From positions 109,925 through 173,924 of the forward strand of contig JACRDQ010000032.1 in NCBI GenBank assembly GCA_016218545.1: DNA of 64,000 nucleotides, in the 5' to 3' direction. Of this stretch, positions 17,455 through 27,156 are shown piece by piece (position 1 is the first letter of the stretch; every line of letters begins with the position of its first letter). Under the pieces are notes generated by a model. It did no database searches, had not been told where the DNA came from, and was given only the letters and a program-made list of their open reading frames with translations. The position numbers and the translations under genes were made by a program. The DNA is from Elusimicrobiota bacterium (GTDB lineage: Bacteria > Elusimicrobiota > Elusimicrobia > UBA1565 > UBA9628).

Positions 17455-18219
17455 ATGGCTGGACTGGGAAGCGAGGTCTGCGGGCCCTGCAGGGCAGGTG
17501 CCCCGCTCGTAAGCGACGAGGAGGCAGGGCGTCTGGGCGCCGAGGTGCCTCTCTGGCGCGTGCTCGAGGTCGAAGGGATAAAAAGACTTGAGCGGGACTT
17601 CAATTTTCCGGATTTCACCCGCGCCCTGCTCTTCACCGACGCGGTGGGGGCCCTGGCGGAGAAGTTCGGGCACCACCCCAGGTTGGTGACCGAGTGGGGG
17701 CGGGTGAAAGTGACGTTCTGGACGCACAAGATCAGCGGGCTCCATCGCAACGACTACGTGATGGCGGCCAAGACCGACGAGCTCTACGGCCGGTCCGGTG
17801 TGGAGGATGTTATGACGAGAAAGCATTCGGCGAAGACGGTATCGGAACGGGCGCAGACCCCTGCGGCCCGCATTGCCGCGGTCGAGTACTTCAAGGCGAA
17901 GCTCGACTACGAGTCCACGCCCTTCGACCTCAAGGAACGCATCGACGCCAAGGACGTGTTCGTGCTGGACGTGAGGGACGCGAAGTCCTACTCCGACGAG
18001 CACATCCCGGGCGCGGTCAACATCCCTCTCGAGGAACTCTCGAAGAGCTGCTCGATCCTGCCCAAGGACAAGACCATCGTGACCTACTGCTGGAACCTCA
18101 CGTGCCACTTGTCCACGACCGCGGCGCTCGAGCTGGCGGAGAAGGGCTTCAAGGTCCAGGAGCTGGCCGGAGGCATCAGGGAGTGGAAGAAGAACGGCCT
18201 GGCCGTGGACCGCAAGTAG
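17455..18219 (+). CDS. Pterin-4a-carbinolamine dehydratase fused to rhodanese domain
   Basis: N-terminus CGPCRAGAPLVSDEEAGRL...FGHHPRLVTEWGRVKVTFWTHKISGLHRNDYVMAAKTDELY; C-terminus FVLDVRDAKSYSDEHIPGAVNIPLEEL...VTYCWNLTCHLS. Confidence 0.8.
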   Translation: MAGLGSEVCGPCRAGAPLVSDEEAGRLGAEVPLWRVLEVEGIKRLERDFNFPDFTRALLFTDAVGALAEKFGHHPRLVTEWGRVKVTFWTHKISGLHRNDYVMAAKTDELYGRSGVEDVMTRKHSAKTVSERAQTPAARIAAVEYFKAKLDYESTPFDLKERIDAKDVFVLDVRDAKSYSDEHIPGAVNIPLEELSKSCSILPKDKTIVTYCWNLTCHLSTTAALELAEKGFKVQELAGGIREWKKNGLAVDRK

Positions 18220-18223
18220 CCGT

Positions 18224-18252
18224 CCTGACCCCCCCTCAGAAGGGGGGTCAGG
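18224..18252. terminator. Hairpin between convergent genes
   Basis: CCTGACCCCCC-CTCAGAA-GGGGGGTCAGG, 11-bp perfect stem. Confidence 0.65.
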
Positions 18253-19474
18253 CGGAGAAGGACCGCGAGCTGGAGATGGCTCCGCGGAGAGAGGATGGAG
18301 ACACGCGCTCGCCCTTGAGGATCAGGCGGCGCGCGTCCTCCATCCTGCCGTAGATGCCGCAGAGCATGACCCCGCGGACTCTCCTGTCCTTGAGGTAGTA
18401 GACGGCCCCGACCTTGTTCTCGACCTCCCAGTCGCAGAAGGTGTCGTGCTGGGTGTCCACCTCGCCCACGGCCTCGTAGCCGAAGTCGAAGAGGTCCGAG
18501 AAGAAGAAGGGCAGGTGGCTGTAGTTCTCATGCCCGCCCGCCATGTTCTCGCCCGCCACGCGGCCCTGCTCAGCCGCGTTGTCCCAGTGCTCGATGCGCC
18601 TCCTCCTTCCCCAGGGCAGGGAGGGGAAGGAGCAGTTGTCCCCAGCGGCGTAGATGTCGGGCGCCGAGGTCTGCAGGTACTCGTCGACCTCCACCCCGTC
18701 GCGGGCCGCCAGGCCCGCGGTCTGGGCCAGGGAGACCTCCGGGTCGATGCCCACGCCCACGAGCACCATGTCCGTGTCGAGCCGGCGGCCTCCCTTGGTG
18801 GCCACGGAGTAGCGGCCGCGGCCGTGGCTGAGGGCCACGGGTGTGTCCCGGGTGAGGATGCGCACGCCATGCTCCCGGAAGCGGGCCTGCAGGGCCCGGC
18901 CCAAGGGCTCGGGGAAGACGTGGCTGCAGAGATAGGGGCTGGTGAAGGCCATAGTGACGTCCACCTCCTTGGAGGCGAGGGCCGCGGCCAGCTCGGAACC
19001 GATGAAGCCCCCGCCCACGACCAGGGCCGAGCGTCCCGGCCGGGCCAGGAGCCTCGTGGCGAGGTAGTCGTCGAGGGTGCGGTAGTGGCACACCCCCTCG
19101 GCCCCTCCGCCCTGGGCGTCCAGCCGCCTGGGAGCGCCGCCCGTGGCCAGCAGGAGCTTGTCGTAGAGGAACTGCCTGCAGTGGGTGTCCGTCACCACGC
19201 GGTTGACGGGGTCGATGCCCACGGCGCGGGTGCCGGTGCGGATGTCGATGACCTTGCGCTCGTAGAACTCCCGCTCGTGGAGGAAGACGTATTCCGGAGG
19301 CTTGCCCTGCAGCCACAAGGCCTTGGTCAGGGGCGGCCGATCATAGGGGTGGTGCGGCTCATCCGTGAGGATGAGGATGCTCCCGTTCGCGTCCCTCCTG
19401 CGGATGGCCTGGGCAGCCGAAGCTCCTGCCAGGCCTCCGCCCACGATGAGGTATCGGACTTTGCGCTCGTTCAT
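18248..19474 (-). CDS. NAD(P)/FAD-dependent oxidoreductase, AIF-like
   Basis: YLIVGGGLAGASAAQAIRR, VGGGFIGSELAAAL, IYAAGD; C-terminus FFSDLFDFGYEAVG. Confidence 0.85.
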   Translation of the reverse strand: MNERKVRYLIVGGGLAGASAAQAIRRRDANGSILILTDEPHHPYDRPPLTKALWLQGKPPEYVFLHEREFYERKVIDIRTGTRAVGIDPVNRVVTDTHCRQFLYDKLLLATGGAPRRLDAQGGGAEGVCHYRTLDDYLATRLLARPGRSALVVGGGFIGSELAAALASKEVDVTMAFTSPYLCSHVFPEPLGRALQARFREHGVRILTRDTPVALSHGRGRYSVATKGGRRLDTDMVLVGVGIDPEVSLAQTAGLAARDGVEVDEYLQTSAPDIYAAGDNCSFPSLPWGRRRRIEHWDNAAEQGRVAGENMAGGHENYSHLPFFFSDLFDFGYEAVGEVDTQHDTFCDWEVENKVGAVYYLKDRRVRGVMLCGIYGRMEDARRLILKGERVSPSSLRGAISSSRSFSA

Positions 19475-19497
19475 GGCTTCCCGCTCCCGAAGATATC

Positions 19498-20097
19498 CTA
19501 CCTCGCCACTGCCGCGGCCTGGATGTTCCTGGCGGCGAAATCCCAGTTCACGATGCTCCAGAAGGCCTCGAGGTACTTCGCCCTGGAGTTGCGGTAGTCG
19601 ATGTAATAGGCGTGCTCCCAGACGTCGCAGGCGAGCAGCGGGGTCGCACCCATGGCCAGGGGCGTGCCTGCGTTGGAGGTGTTCTCCACGGAGAGCCTTC
19701 CGTTGCGGATCACGAGCCAGGTCCAGCCTGAGCCGAAGTTGGCCAGGGCCTTGGCCGTGAACTCCTCCTTCAAGGCCTCGAGCGAGTTGTGGGTCTTCTC
19801 GATGGTCTCGGCCAGGCCGGCAGGGGGCGCGCCTCCGCCATCGGGCTTGATGCTGTTCCAGTAGAAGGCGTGGTTCCAGGCCTGGGCCGCGTTGTTGAAG
19901 ATCGGGCCCTGGGGCGCGCGCGTCACGATGTCCTCGAGGCTCTGCAGGCCTTCGTAGGAGGTGTTCTTGACGAGCTTGTTGAGATTGTCCACATAGGCCT
20001 GGTGATGCTTGTCGTGGTGGTAGTCCAGGGTCTCCGCGGAAAGGGCTGGGGCCAGGCTGTCCTTGGCGTACGGCAGTTCCGGCAGAGTGAATCGCAT
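19498..20097 (-). CDS. sodB: Fe/Mn superoxide dismutase
   Basis: FTLPELPYAKDSLAPALSAETLDYHHDKHHQAYVDNLN; NNAAQAWNHAFYW; DVWEHAYYIDYRN. Confidence 0.93.
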   Translation of the reverse strand: MRFTLPELPYAKDSLAPALSAETLDYHHDKHHQAYVDNLNKLVKNTSYEGLQSLEDIVTRAPQGPIFNNAAQAWNHAFYWNSIKPDGGGAPPAGLAETIEKTHNSLEALKEEFTAKALANFGSGWTWLVIRNGRLSVENTSNAGTPLAMGATPLLACDVWEHAYYIDYRNSRAKYLEAFWSIVNWDFAARNIQAAAVAR

Positions 20098-20255
20098 GTC
20101 GGGTCTCCTTAATTAGAGGGGTTCGGGCTTCTCTCCATAGTCTAGCAGGGGGCCGTCAAAGGAGCGTCAAACAACACTTGCAGCGCCGCACTGTGTTCCG
20201 CATGCCTTCATGGCGCATAATCTCAGGGCCGGCGAGACAAGAAAGGGGGGAGACC

Positions 20256-20552
20256 ATGTTGACGGAGATGTGCGGCCGAATGGATGTGGAACGGGCTGAA
20301 GCAGAAGCCACAGCCGAGCTCTGGGACCTCTGTCGCCGGGAGACCGACGTCCTTGAAGCCTGCGAAGGCTCGGGTCTCGTCTCCTTCGTCGAGGCCGAGG
20401 CCGATGACGGGGCTGAGCAGGGCGCCGACTCGGAGGCCGCGGCTTTCGTGGCCAGCAGGCTCGAGATATCAGGCCTTGACCAGATGCCCTGGCTCTGCGA
20501 GCCTGACCAGGAAGACTCCAGCCTCTCAAGGGCCAGGAGCAGGAACCGATGA
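20256..20552 (+). CDS. Small acidic hypothetical protein
   Basis: ATG at 20256 after a purine-rich SD-like tract; coupled (ATGA) to the next ORF. Confidence 0.45.
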   Translation: MLTEMCGRMDVERAEAEATAELWDLCRRETDVLEACEGSGLVSFVEAEADDGAEQGADSEAAAFVASRLEISGLDQMPWLCEPDQEDSSLSRARSRNR

Positions 20553-20857
20553 ACATCGATGGAGGCGCCATGACCCACACATTCGAGATCCGCGCGGCAG
20601 CAGACCTTTTGGATGCCCAGAGCACGGCAGTGGCTTGGGCCCGGGGCCTGGGCTTGAACAATGAGTCCGTGGCCAAGGTCCTCTTCGCGGTGGCTGAGTC
20701 AGCAGAGCAGCTGCTGACCCCTGCGGAGTCCCCCGCCCTGATCACCATCCGCGCTCTGCGGCGCAAGGGTCAGCCGGGCTTCTCCCTCACCATGGAAACC
20801 CCGGCCGTGAGCCGCGTGCCCAGGAAGGTGACCGTGTGGAGAGCAGGTCCGGCCTGA
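20549..20857 (+). CDS. Hypothetical protein, weak resemblance to N-terminal half of RsbW/RsbT-like ATPases
   Basis: AVAWARGLGLNNESVAKVLFAVAESAEQLL; ATGA overlap. Confidence 0.4.
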   Translation: MNIDGGAMTHTFEIRAAADLLDAQSTAVAWARGLGLNNESVAKVLFAVAESAEQLLTPAESPALITIRALRRKGQPGFSLTMETPAVSRVPRKVTVWRAGPA

Positions 20858-20869
20858 GACGATGTTAGG

Positions 20870-20875
20870 TATAAT
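20870..20875 (+). promoter_or_regulatory. Consensus -10 box TATAAT upstream of sbcD-like gene
   Basis: TGTTAGGTATAAT before ATG 20890. Confidence 0.45.
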
Positions 20876-20889
20876 GCTTCGGCCGGAGC

Positions 20890-22041
20890 ATGATCTTCCT
20901 ACACACGGCCGACGTACACCTGGTCCCGCTCTCCGAACCTGACGGCAAGAGGCGTCTGGCCGTCTTGGCCGAGCTCTGCGGCTTGGCCGCGCAGCGCGAC
21001 GGCCTCGTCATCTCAGGCGACCTCTTCCACTCCCAGGCCGCGGCTTCGGACCAGGGCCTGCTCTCCGGCTTGAAGGACGCGCTTTCCAAGGCCGGTCCCA
21101 AGCCCGTGCTCATCATCCCGGGGAACCACGACCGCCCGGGCGGGGTCGGCCCCCACCCGCTCGACGGCAGGCACGACCTCGGGGCTCATGTGCGCCTGCT
21201 CTCCAAGGAGCCCTACGAGGAGACCTCCATCGTGGGCGTGCGCTTCTTCGGCATCCCGTTCCAGACCGAGCGCTCAGGCGGCGAGCTCCTGCGGGCCCTG
21301 CCTCCCGAAGCCAGGGGCGCGGTCGTTCTCCTGCACGGCACCGCCGCTGACAGAAAGACCCTCACCATGTACGGCTATGACCCCGAGGATCCCGAGGAGT
21401 CCGGAGACTCCATCTTCCTCGACGCGGACCTCTCGGACGCAGGGGCCGCGTACTACGCTTTCGGCCACATCCACAGGCACGAGTCCTGGTCCTTGAAAAG
21501 CGGCTCCGCGGCCTATCCGGGCTCGCCTGATGCCGTGACCGTCAAAGAGGAAGAGCCGCGGCAAGTCCTCGAAGTCGAGCTGAGACCCGGCAAGGCCCCC
21601 ATCATCAACAAGCTGGCCCTCCAGCGCTCGGCCAGGTCCCTGCGGAAGACCGTCCTTGCCATCCCGGGAGCTGAAGGGGAGGCTTTGAAGGACGCCCGCG
21701 AGTTCATCGCCGGCCAGAGGAGCGATGTCAGGCCCGTGGTCTACATCCGCGGGCTGGGTTCAGGCAGGCTGCTCGAGGAAGGACGCAAGGACCTGGAAGC
21801 AGGGTTCAAGGACCGCGATCCCAGGCCCATCGTGAAGCTCAGGGCCGATGTCCTGGGCGACGAGGAGCTCTCAAGCCCGGGCCTTCTCCAGGATTTCGGC
21901 AAAGCCATGGCAGAGGCTGCCAAGGCGACCGGGGCTGACCCCGAGCTCACGGCAAGGGCCGCGCTCATAGGGTGGCTTGCCCTGCGCGACGACGAGAAAT
22001 CCCTGGACAAGCTCCTGGAGAGCATCGGGACAGGCTCATGA
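20890..22041 (+). CDS. SbcD/Mre11-like metallophosphoesterase (DNA repair exonuclease)
   Basis: MIFLHTADVHL, LVISGDLFHS, LIIPGNHD, YYAFGHIHRHE. Confidence 0.88.
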   Translation: MIFLHTADVHLVPLSEPDGKRRLAVLAELCGLAAQRDGLVISGDLFHSQAAASDQGLLSGLKDALSKAGPKPVLIIPGNHDRPGGVGPHPLDGRHDLGAHVRLLSKEPYEETSIVGVRFFGIPFQTERSGGELLRALPPEARGAVVLLHGTAADRKTLTMYGYDPEDPEESGDSIFLDADLSDAGAAYYAFGHIHRHESWSLKSGSAAYPGSPDAVTVKEEEPRQVLEVELRPGKAPIINKLALQRSARSLRKTVLAIPGAEGEALKDAREFIAGQRSDVRPVVYIRGLGSGRLLEEGRKDLEAGFKDRDPRPIVKLRADVLGDEELSSPGLLQDFGKAMAEAAKATGADPELTARAALIGWLALRDDEKSLDKLLESIGTGS

Positions 22042-24326
22042 AGCTCTCCAAGCTCGCGGTATCGCGCTTTGGCGGCCTGCAGGGCCCTGCGACCCTTGCG
22101 TTCGATTCCGCCTCGACTCTGGTCTACGGAGCCAATGAGGCAGGCAAGACCTCGTTCGCGGATGCCCTGCGCACGGCCTTGTTCGGCCCGCCTGAGCGCG
22201 GACGCGCCACTGCTGAAGGCAAGACCTTCGCGTCCAGGTACGGAGACGACTACTCCGTGGAAGCCCAGTGGCTCAACAGCCAGGGCGGGGTCCTGCGCAG
22301 CACTGCTGAAAAGCCCACTGCCGAGGAGGACATCCCCAGGGAGCTCTTCACCAACCTCTTCATGCTCAAGGGCGGGGAATGCACGCTCAGCGGCAAAGAC
22401 AAGCTCGATGCGGGTTTCGGCTCCAAGTTCGCCAAGGCAGTGCTCGGCGCAGGCGAGGTGGACTTGGACTCAGCCATCAAGCTCCTGCAGAAGATCTCGG
22501 ATCCCAAGGGCAGCACCAAGTGGTCCAAGCACGACAAGAAGCTCAAGGATGAGCTGGCCCTGGCTGATGCCAAGCTCGCTGACCTCGGACGGTTGCGCGA
22601 GCTCTCGCTGAAGCGCGACAAGGCTGACAAGGCCGTCGCCGAGCTCGAAGCCAGGCTGAAGAGCGCTGAGGCGGAGCTTAGAGCCGCAGAATCAGGCTCG
22701 AGCAGGCTTGAGGCGGAGGACCTGGCCTCTGACCGCGCCAGGTGGGACAATGCCGTTTCCGACGAAGAGAAAGCGCGCTTGCCTGCTGATGCTCCTGCTC
22801 TGACCGGTCTTGAGGCTTTTGCCAAGGCGGAGTCAGATGCGGGCAGGGACTGCGCAAGCCTTGAGTCCAGGATCTCGGAGAGGCACGCTGAGAGCGCAAA
22901 GCTCGAAGACGCCCTTTCGAGCCTCAAAGCCAAGGCGGAAGCCCTGCCTGACAAGGTCCTCTGCGAGAAGCTCCGATTCTCCCTTGGTGACCTTGGAACT
23001 GCAAGCTCCAACAGGCCTGCTTCGGGAGCGTATTCTCCGGTCTTCGAGCTCCTGGTGCCCTTGATCGCGGCAGGCATCGGGCTCAGTCTTGGGTGGATGT
23101 TCAAAGGCAAGCTGGGAGCTGCGCTCGGTCTCGTGGTCTGCGGGTTCCTTGGTTGGCTCGCCTTGTCTCTCCTTAAGGGAAAGGCCGGGACAGGCCAGGC
23201 TGACCAGGAAAAGCTCCTCTCAGCATTCAGGCCTGTTGCGGCCAGCCTCAAATGGCCGGATGTCCCTGAGCAATGCGCCAAGAAGCTCTCTGAGCGCGAT
23301 GCGGAGGAGACCCGGCTCCTGGCCGAGATCTCAGCCCGCCGTGAAGCCCTGGAATCAGCCAAGACTGACGTTCGGAGGCTCGAGACCGAGCTCTCTGAGG
23401 CCAAGTCCAAGCTGAGCGTCGCCTCCGCTGACCTCAGCAGGGCCTTGTCCAAGACGAGCGTCTCCTCCATCAAGGCCTACATCTCCCGCAAAGCTGACTG
23501 GGAAGCCGCGAAGAGGACCGCCGAGCACCTCGAAGCCTCGCTCAGGGGAAGGCTCGGCATCGAGTCGGATAAGCCTGTGTCCGAGCTCAAGACCAAGCTC
23601 CAGGCCAGGATCACTGAGTTGAAGGAGGCAGGCCTCACCTCGGAATCCAGCCAGCTCAAGCGCGAGAGCTTGAAGCCCAAGCTCGAATCAGCGCGCAGCC
23701 TGCGCGAGAAGCTCCTCAAGGACCTTGAAGCAAGCCGCAGATCGGCTGAGTCAGCCAGGCTCGAAGCTTCCCAGGTCCAGGCTTCCATCGGCGGGGGGGA
23801 AGCCGCCATCCTGGCCAAGGCTCAGCAAGCAAGGGCTGCCGTGGATGACCTGAGCCTCTGGCGCAGAGCTGCTGAGGAAGCCTGCGCGACCGTGCGCAGG
23901 CTCTCAGCTGACACGGGCAAGCGCGTGGCTGAGCTCGTGCAGGACGCCAGCCCCATCTTCTCCGAGCTCACGGCAGGCCGCTACTCGGGCCTTGAGCTCC
24001 AGGGCCCTTCCATCTTCGAGGAGGAGTCTTTGAGAGCTGTCCACTCCACCCTTGGCTCCAAGCCCGTGGAATGGCTTTCCAAAGGCACCCAGGACCTGCT
24101 CTGGCTCTGCTTGCGCATGGCTCTGGCGCGCCGCATCAGGCCTGAAGGAAGCCTCCTCGTGCTCGACGAGCCCTTCTTGACCCTGGATCCTGGCCGCGCA
24201 GGCAAGGCCTTGGAAGCGCTCCTGGGCTCCAAGTGGCTCAAAGGCTGGCAGGTGCTCATCCTCACCAAGGACCCGGCCATGGTCCCTGCTGCGAGCGCTG
24301 CCGGGGTCCGCGTGCTCGACCTTTAG
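22038..24326 (+). CDS. SbcC/YhaN-like SMC-type ATPase
   Basis: Walker A YGANEAGKTSFADALR; coiled coils; Walker B LLVLDEPFLTLD; ATGA overlap with sbcD-like gene. Confidence 0.85.
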   Translation: MKLSKLAVSRFGGLQGPATLAFDSASTLVYGANEAGKTSFADALRTALFGPPERGRATAEGKTFASRYGDDYSVEAQWLNSQGGVLRSTAEKPTAEEDIPRELFTNLFMLKGGECTLSGKDKLDAGFGSKFAKAVLGAGEVDLDSAIKLLQKISDPKGSTKWSKHDKKLKDELALADAKLADLGRLRELSLKRDKADKAVAELEARLKSAEAELRAAESGSSRLEAEDLASDRARWDNAVSDEEKARLPADAPALTGLEAFAKAESDAGRDCASLESRISERHAESAKLEDALSSLKAKAEALPDKVLCEKLRFSLGDLGTASSNRPASGAYSPVFELLVPLIAAGIGLSLGWMFKGKLGAALGLVVCGFLGWLALSLLKGKAGTGQADQEKLLSAFRPVAASLKWPDVPEQCAKKLSERDAEETRLLAEISARREALESAKTDVRRLETELSEAKSKLSVASADLSRALSKTSVSSIKAYISRKADWEAAKRTAEHLEASLRGRLGIESDKPVSELKTKLQARITELKEAGLTSESSQLKRESLKPKLESARSLREKLLKDLEASRRSAESARLEASQVQASIGGGEAAILAKAQQARAAVDDLSLWRRAAEEACATVRRLSADTGKRVAELVQDASPIFSELTAGRYSGLELQGPSIFEEESLRAVHSTLGSKPVEWLSKGTQDLLWLCLRMALARRIRPEGSLLVLDEPFLTLDPGRAGKALEALLGSKWLKGWQVLILTKDPAMVPAASAAGVRVLDL

Positions 24327-25003
24327 TCCCTGGGTTTGATCACGATCGGCTCGATTGTTTCCAGGCCGGTGCCGAACTCAGGCTCATCTTCGGACAGCAC
24401 GAACTTGCCCCCGCGCTTCCTGAGGTACATGAGGCCTGAGGGAAGCCCGTCCACCAGCCAATGCACCTCGATCTTGGCGGCGCGCGGAAGGTGCCCCGCC
24501 ACCTTGAGCTCGAAGCGGCCGTGCTCGTCGCTCGTGGTCGATGAGCGCGTGATGATGTAGCTCGGCTCTTTGACGTTCTCCACGCCGGGTCCGACCAGGC
24601 TCTTGAGCTGCACTTCCAGCTCCTTGCCGCCTGCCGGAGCGCCGGCCCAGCCCTTGAGCTTGCCCTCTGCATGGAACTCGAACCCGCACTGCCTTCTGAA
24701 AGGCGTAGCCGCCAGGTCCGCAGGCACGGCCAGCACGGTCAAGGGCGCCATGATGACCATGGCTGCCAAGCCCAGGCCGATGTACCGCGGATCCGGGTCA
24801 GCATTGAAGGTCATGCGGGACATCTGCTTGTAGCTTCGTCCCATGCCCTTGGTGTACTCCATCTCAAGGGGACGCCTCCTGCAGTCCAGTCCAGAAACCC
24901 CTGCTGTGGAGACTTCGACCCGGATGCCTGAGCTCGGCTGTTGGCCATGGCAGAGTCCGCTGACCAAGAAAAGGAGCGTTGTGGCAGTGCAAATCTTCCT
25001 CAT
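24323..25003 (-). CDS. Exported hypothetical protein
   Basis: MRKICTATTLLFLVSGLCHG signal; beta-rich C-terminus. Confidence 0.6.
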   Translation of the reverse strand: MRKICTATTLLFLVSGLCHGQQPSSGIRVEVSTAGVSGLDCRRRPLEMEYTKGMGRSYKQMSRMTFNADPDPRYIGLGLAAMVIMAPLTVLAVPADLAATPFRRQCGFEFHAEGKLKGWAGAPAGGKELEVQLKSLVGPGVENVKEPSYIITRSSTTSDEHGRFELKVAGHLPRAAKIEVHWLVDGLPSGLMYLRKRGGKFVLSEDEPEFGTGLETIEPIVIKPRD

Positions 25004-25132
25004 AGACCGTTGAATCATAACATTATGAGGTCAAACCCATGTCTGACTTGTCCGGCGGCAGGGTTTTAGGGGTCCATAAATGGTACCCTAACAGGATAGG
25101 CTGCGCGTGCAGAGCCCCGGAGGTTCCACCTA

Positions 25133-27094
25133 GTGAAGAAAGTCCTGTTTACGAGCATCTGCAAGCCCATCGGCGAGAAGTACGGCGACCCAGCCAGCGT
25201 GGGCTACGAACTCCTCCACGGCCAAGTCACCCGCAGTCAGGGCATGTTCAGCCCCAGGGCCAACCATCTCCAGTACGGTCTCGAGTACATCGCTGAGAAC
25301 CTCCAGACCCCGACCGTCGTGCTCCACTACCCTTCCAAGTCCGAGCTCATCAGGGAGTTGAAGAAAGGCTACGACTACGTGGGCGTGGGCTTCGTGCTCC
25401 CCACCTTCCACCGCATGAAGGAGACCGTGGCCCTCGTTCGCGAGTACTCGCCTTCCAGCAAGATCGTGCTCGGAGGCTACGGCACCGTCCTCTCAGACGA
25501 GGACTTGAAGCCCTATGCCGACCACGTCTGCCGCGAGGAAGGCGTGGGCTTCATGCGCCGGCTGCTTGGCGAGCCCGAGCTCCCCATCTCCGAGTACAAG
25601 CACCCCCTGGTCACGAGCAAGATGAGCATCTTCTCCGTGCCCGTGACCAACACGGGCCTCGTGTTCGGCGGCCTCGGCTGCCCGCACGGGTGCGACTTCT
25701 GCTGCACCTCCCACTTTTTCAAGCGCCAGCACATCCGCCTCCTGCCCACGGGCAAGAGCGTCTACAACGTGATGGAGCGCCACCTCGACCACGACCCGGA
25801 CATGGCCTTCGTCATCCTCGACGAGGACTTCCTCATCAACAAGGCCAGGGCCATGGAGTTCCGCGACTGCGTCATCAGCTCCGGCAAGGCCATCTCCCTG
25901 TTCGTGTTCGGCAGCATGAAGGCTTTGAGCCAGTACAAGGTCTCGGAGCTGGCCGAGATGGGCATCGACGGCGTGTGGATCGGCTACGAGGGCGCTCGCT
26001 CCGGCTTTGCCAAGAGGGAAGGCCGGTCTCCCCAGGAGCTCTTCAAGGACCTGGCGGACCATGGCATCATGGTCCTGGCTTCCATGATCCTCGGCCTCGA
26101 CTACCAGAACCCGGACGTCATCCGCGAGGAGTTCGACGGCTTGATGGCCTTGAAGCCCAGCCTCACCCAGTTCGCCATCTACGGTCCCCTGAAGGGCACG
26201 CCCCTCTACGACCGCGTGGTGAAGGAGGGAAGGCTCAGGCCCGAGTACTCCAAGGACGTGGAGACCTACTGCCGCACCTCGGGCGGGTTCAAGTGCATGA
26301 TCAAGCACCCCACCATGAGCTACGAGGAGGTCGAGGGCCTGCAGAAGTGGTGCTTCGACCAGTATTTCCAGCGCCTCGGGCCCAGCATCTACCGCGTGGT
26401 GGACACCTGGCTCAACGGCTACCGCACCATGCGCGACAGCGAGAACCCCATCCTCAGGGCCAAGGCCTTCAGGTTCGCCAAGGACATCAGGAACGCCTAT
26501 CCCATCTTCCTGGCCGGCCGCGTGTTCGGCCCCAACGCCCGGGTGAAGGCCTGGATCGCCGACCTCGAGAAGCAGGCCTACGACGAGCTTGGAGCGCCCA
26601 CGTTCAAGGAGAAGCTCCTGTCCTTGGCCTCGCTCGTGATGGCCGCCTACACCGGCTTGGCCCTCAAGCTCAACATCGCCCAGCACCCCAAGCTCGTGCG
26701 CACCCCTTACCGCATGCCCGAGCCCGCCTGGAAGGACTTCCACGTCTGGGAATCCATGGCCGAGAAGTACGCCACCCCTGAGTTCAGCCTCAAGGTCGAG
26801 TTCGAGCACGCCCGCCAGCGCGTGTGGCTCAGGCTCGAGGGCAAGCTCCACGGCAGCCAGGCTGAGAGGCTCTGGACCCAGGTCGAAGAGGCCATGGCCC
26901 AGCGCAGGACCCAGCTCGTCTTCGACTTCAAGAAGTTCCAGGTCTCGGAGGCCAAGACCTTGAAGTCCATGAGGGAGAAGCTCTCCCAGTACCGCGACAC
27001 CGTGCGCGTGGTGTTCCCGAAGCTCGCGCACGCGCACCCCGAGCTCCTTATCCTCGCCAAGATCTTCCAGCAGTACCACAATTCCGGCATGTAG
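25133..27094 (+). CDS. B12-binding-type radical SAM protein with possible C-terminal STAS-like domain
   Basis: YVGVGFVLPTFHRMKE...IVLGGYGTVLS; CPHGCDFC cluster motif; C-terminus VWLRLEGKLHGSQAERLWTQVEEAMAQRRTQLVFDFKKFQVSEAKTLKSM. Confidence 0.8.
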   Translation: MKKVLFTSICKPIGEKYGDPASVGYELLHGQVTRSQGMFSPRANHLQYGLEYIAENLQTPTVVLHYPSKSELIRELKKGYDYVGVGFVLPTFHRMKETVALVREYSPSSKIVLGGYGTVLSDEDLKPYADHVCREEGVGFMRRLLGEPELPISEYKHPLVTSKMSIFSVPVTNTGLVFGGLGCPHGCDFCCTSHFFKRQHIRLLPTGKSVYNVMERHLDHDPDMAFVILDEDFLINKARAMEFRDCVISSGKAISLFVFGSMKALSQYKVSELAEMGIDGVWIGYEGARSGFAKREGRSPQELFKDLADHGIMVLASMILGLDYQNPDVIREEFDGLMALKPSLTQFAIYGPLKGTPLYDRVVKEGRLRPEYSKDVETYCRTSGGFKCMIKHPTMSYEEVEGLQKWCFDQYFQRLGPSIYRVVDTWLNGYRTMRDSENPILRAKAFRFAKDIRNAYPIFLAGRVFGPNARVKAWIADLEKQAYDELGAPTFKEKLLSLASLVMAAYTGLALKLNIAQHPKLVRTPYRMPEPAWKDFHVWESMAEKYATPEFSLKVEFEHARQRVWLRLEGKLHGSQAERLWTQVEEAMAQRRTQLVFDFKKFQVSEAKTLKSMREKLSQYRDTVRVVFPKLAHAHPELLILAKIFQQYHNSGM

Positions 27095-27156
27095 CATCGA
27101 CGGACTTCAGGACGCCCGCGAAAGGTTCTGATAATAGAAAGGAAGAGGGGATCACC

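Noticed and set aside
25493-27097. 534-aa antisense ORF over the radical SAM gene
   Set aside because: Low-complexity shadow of the sense reading frame
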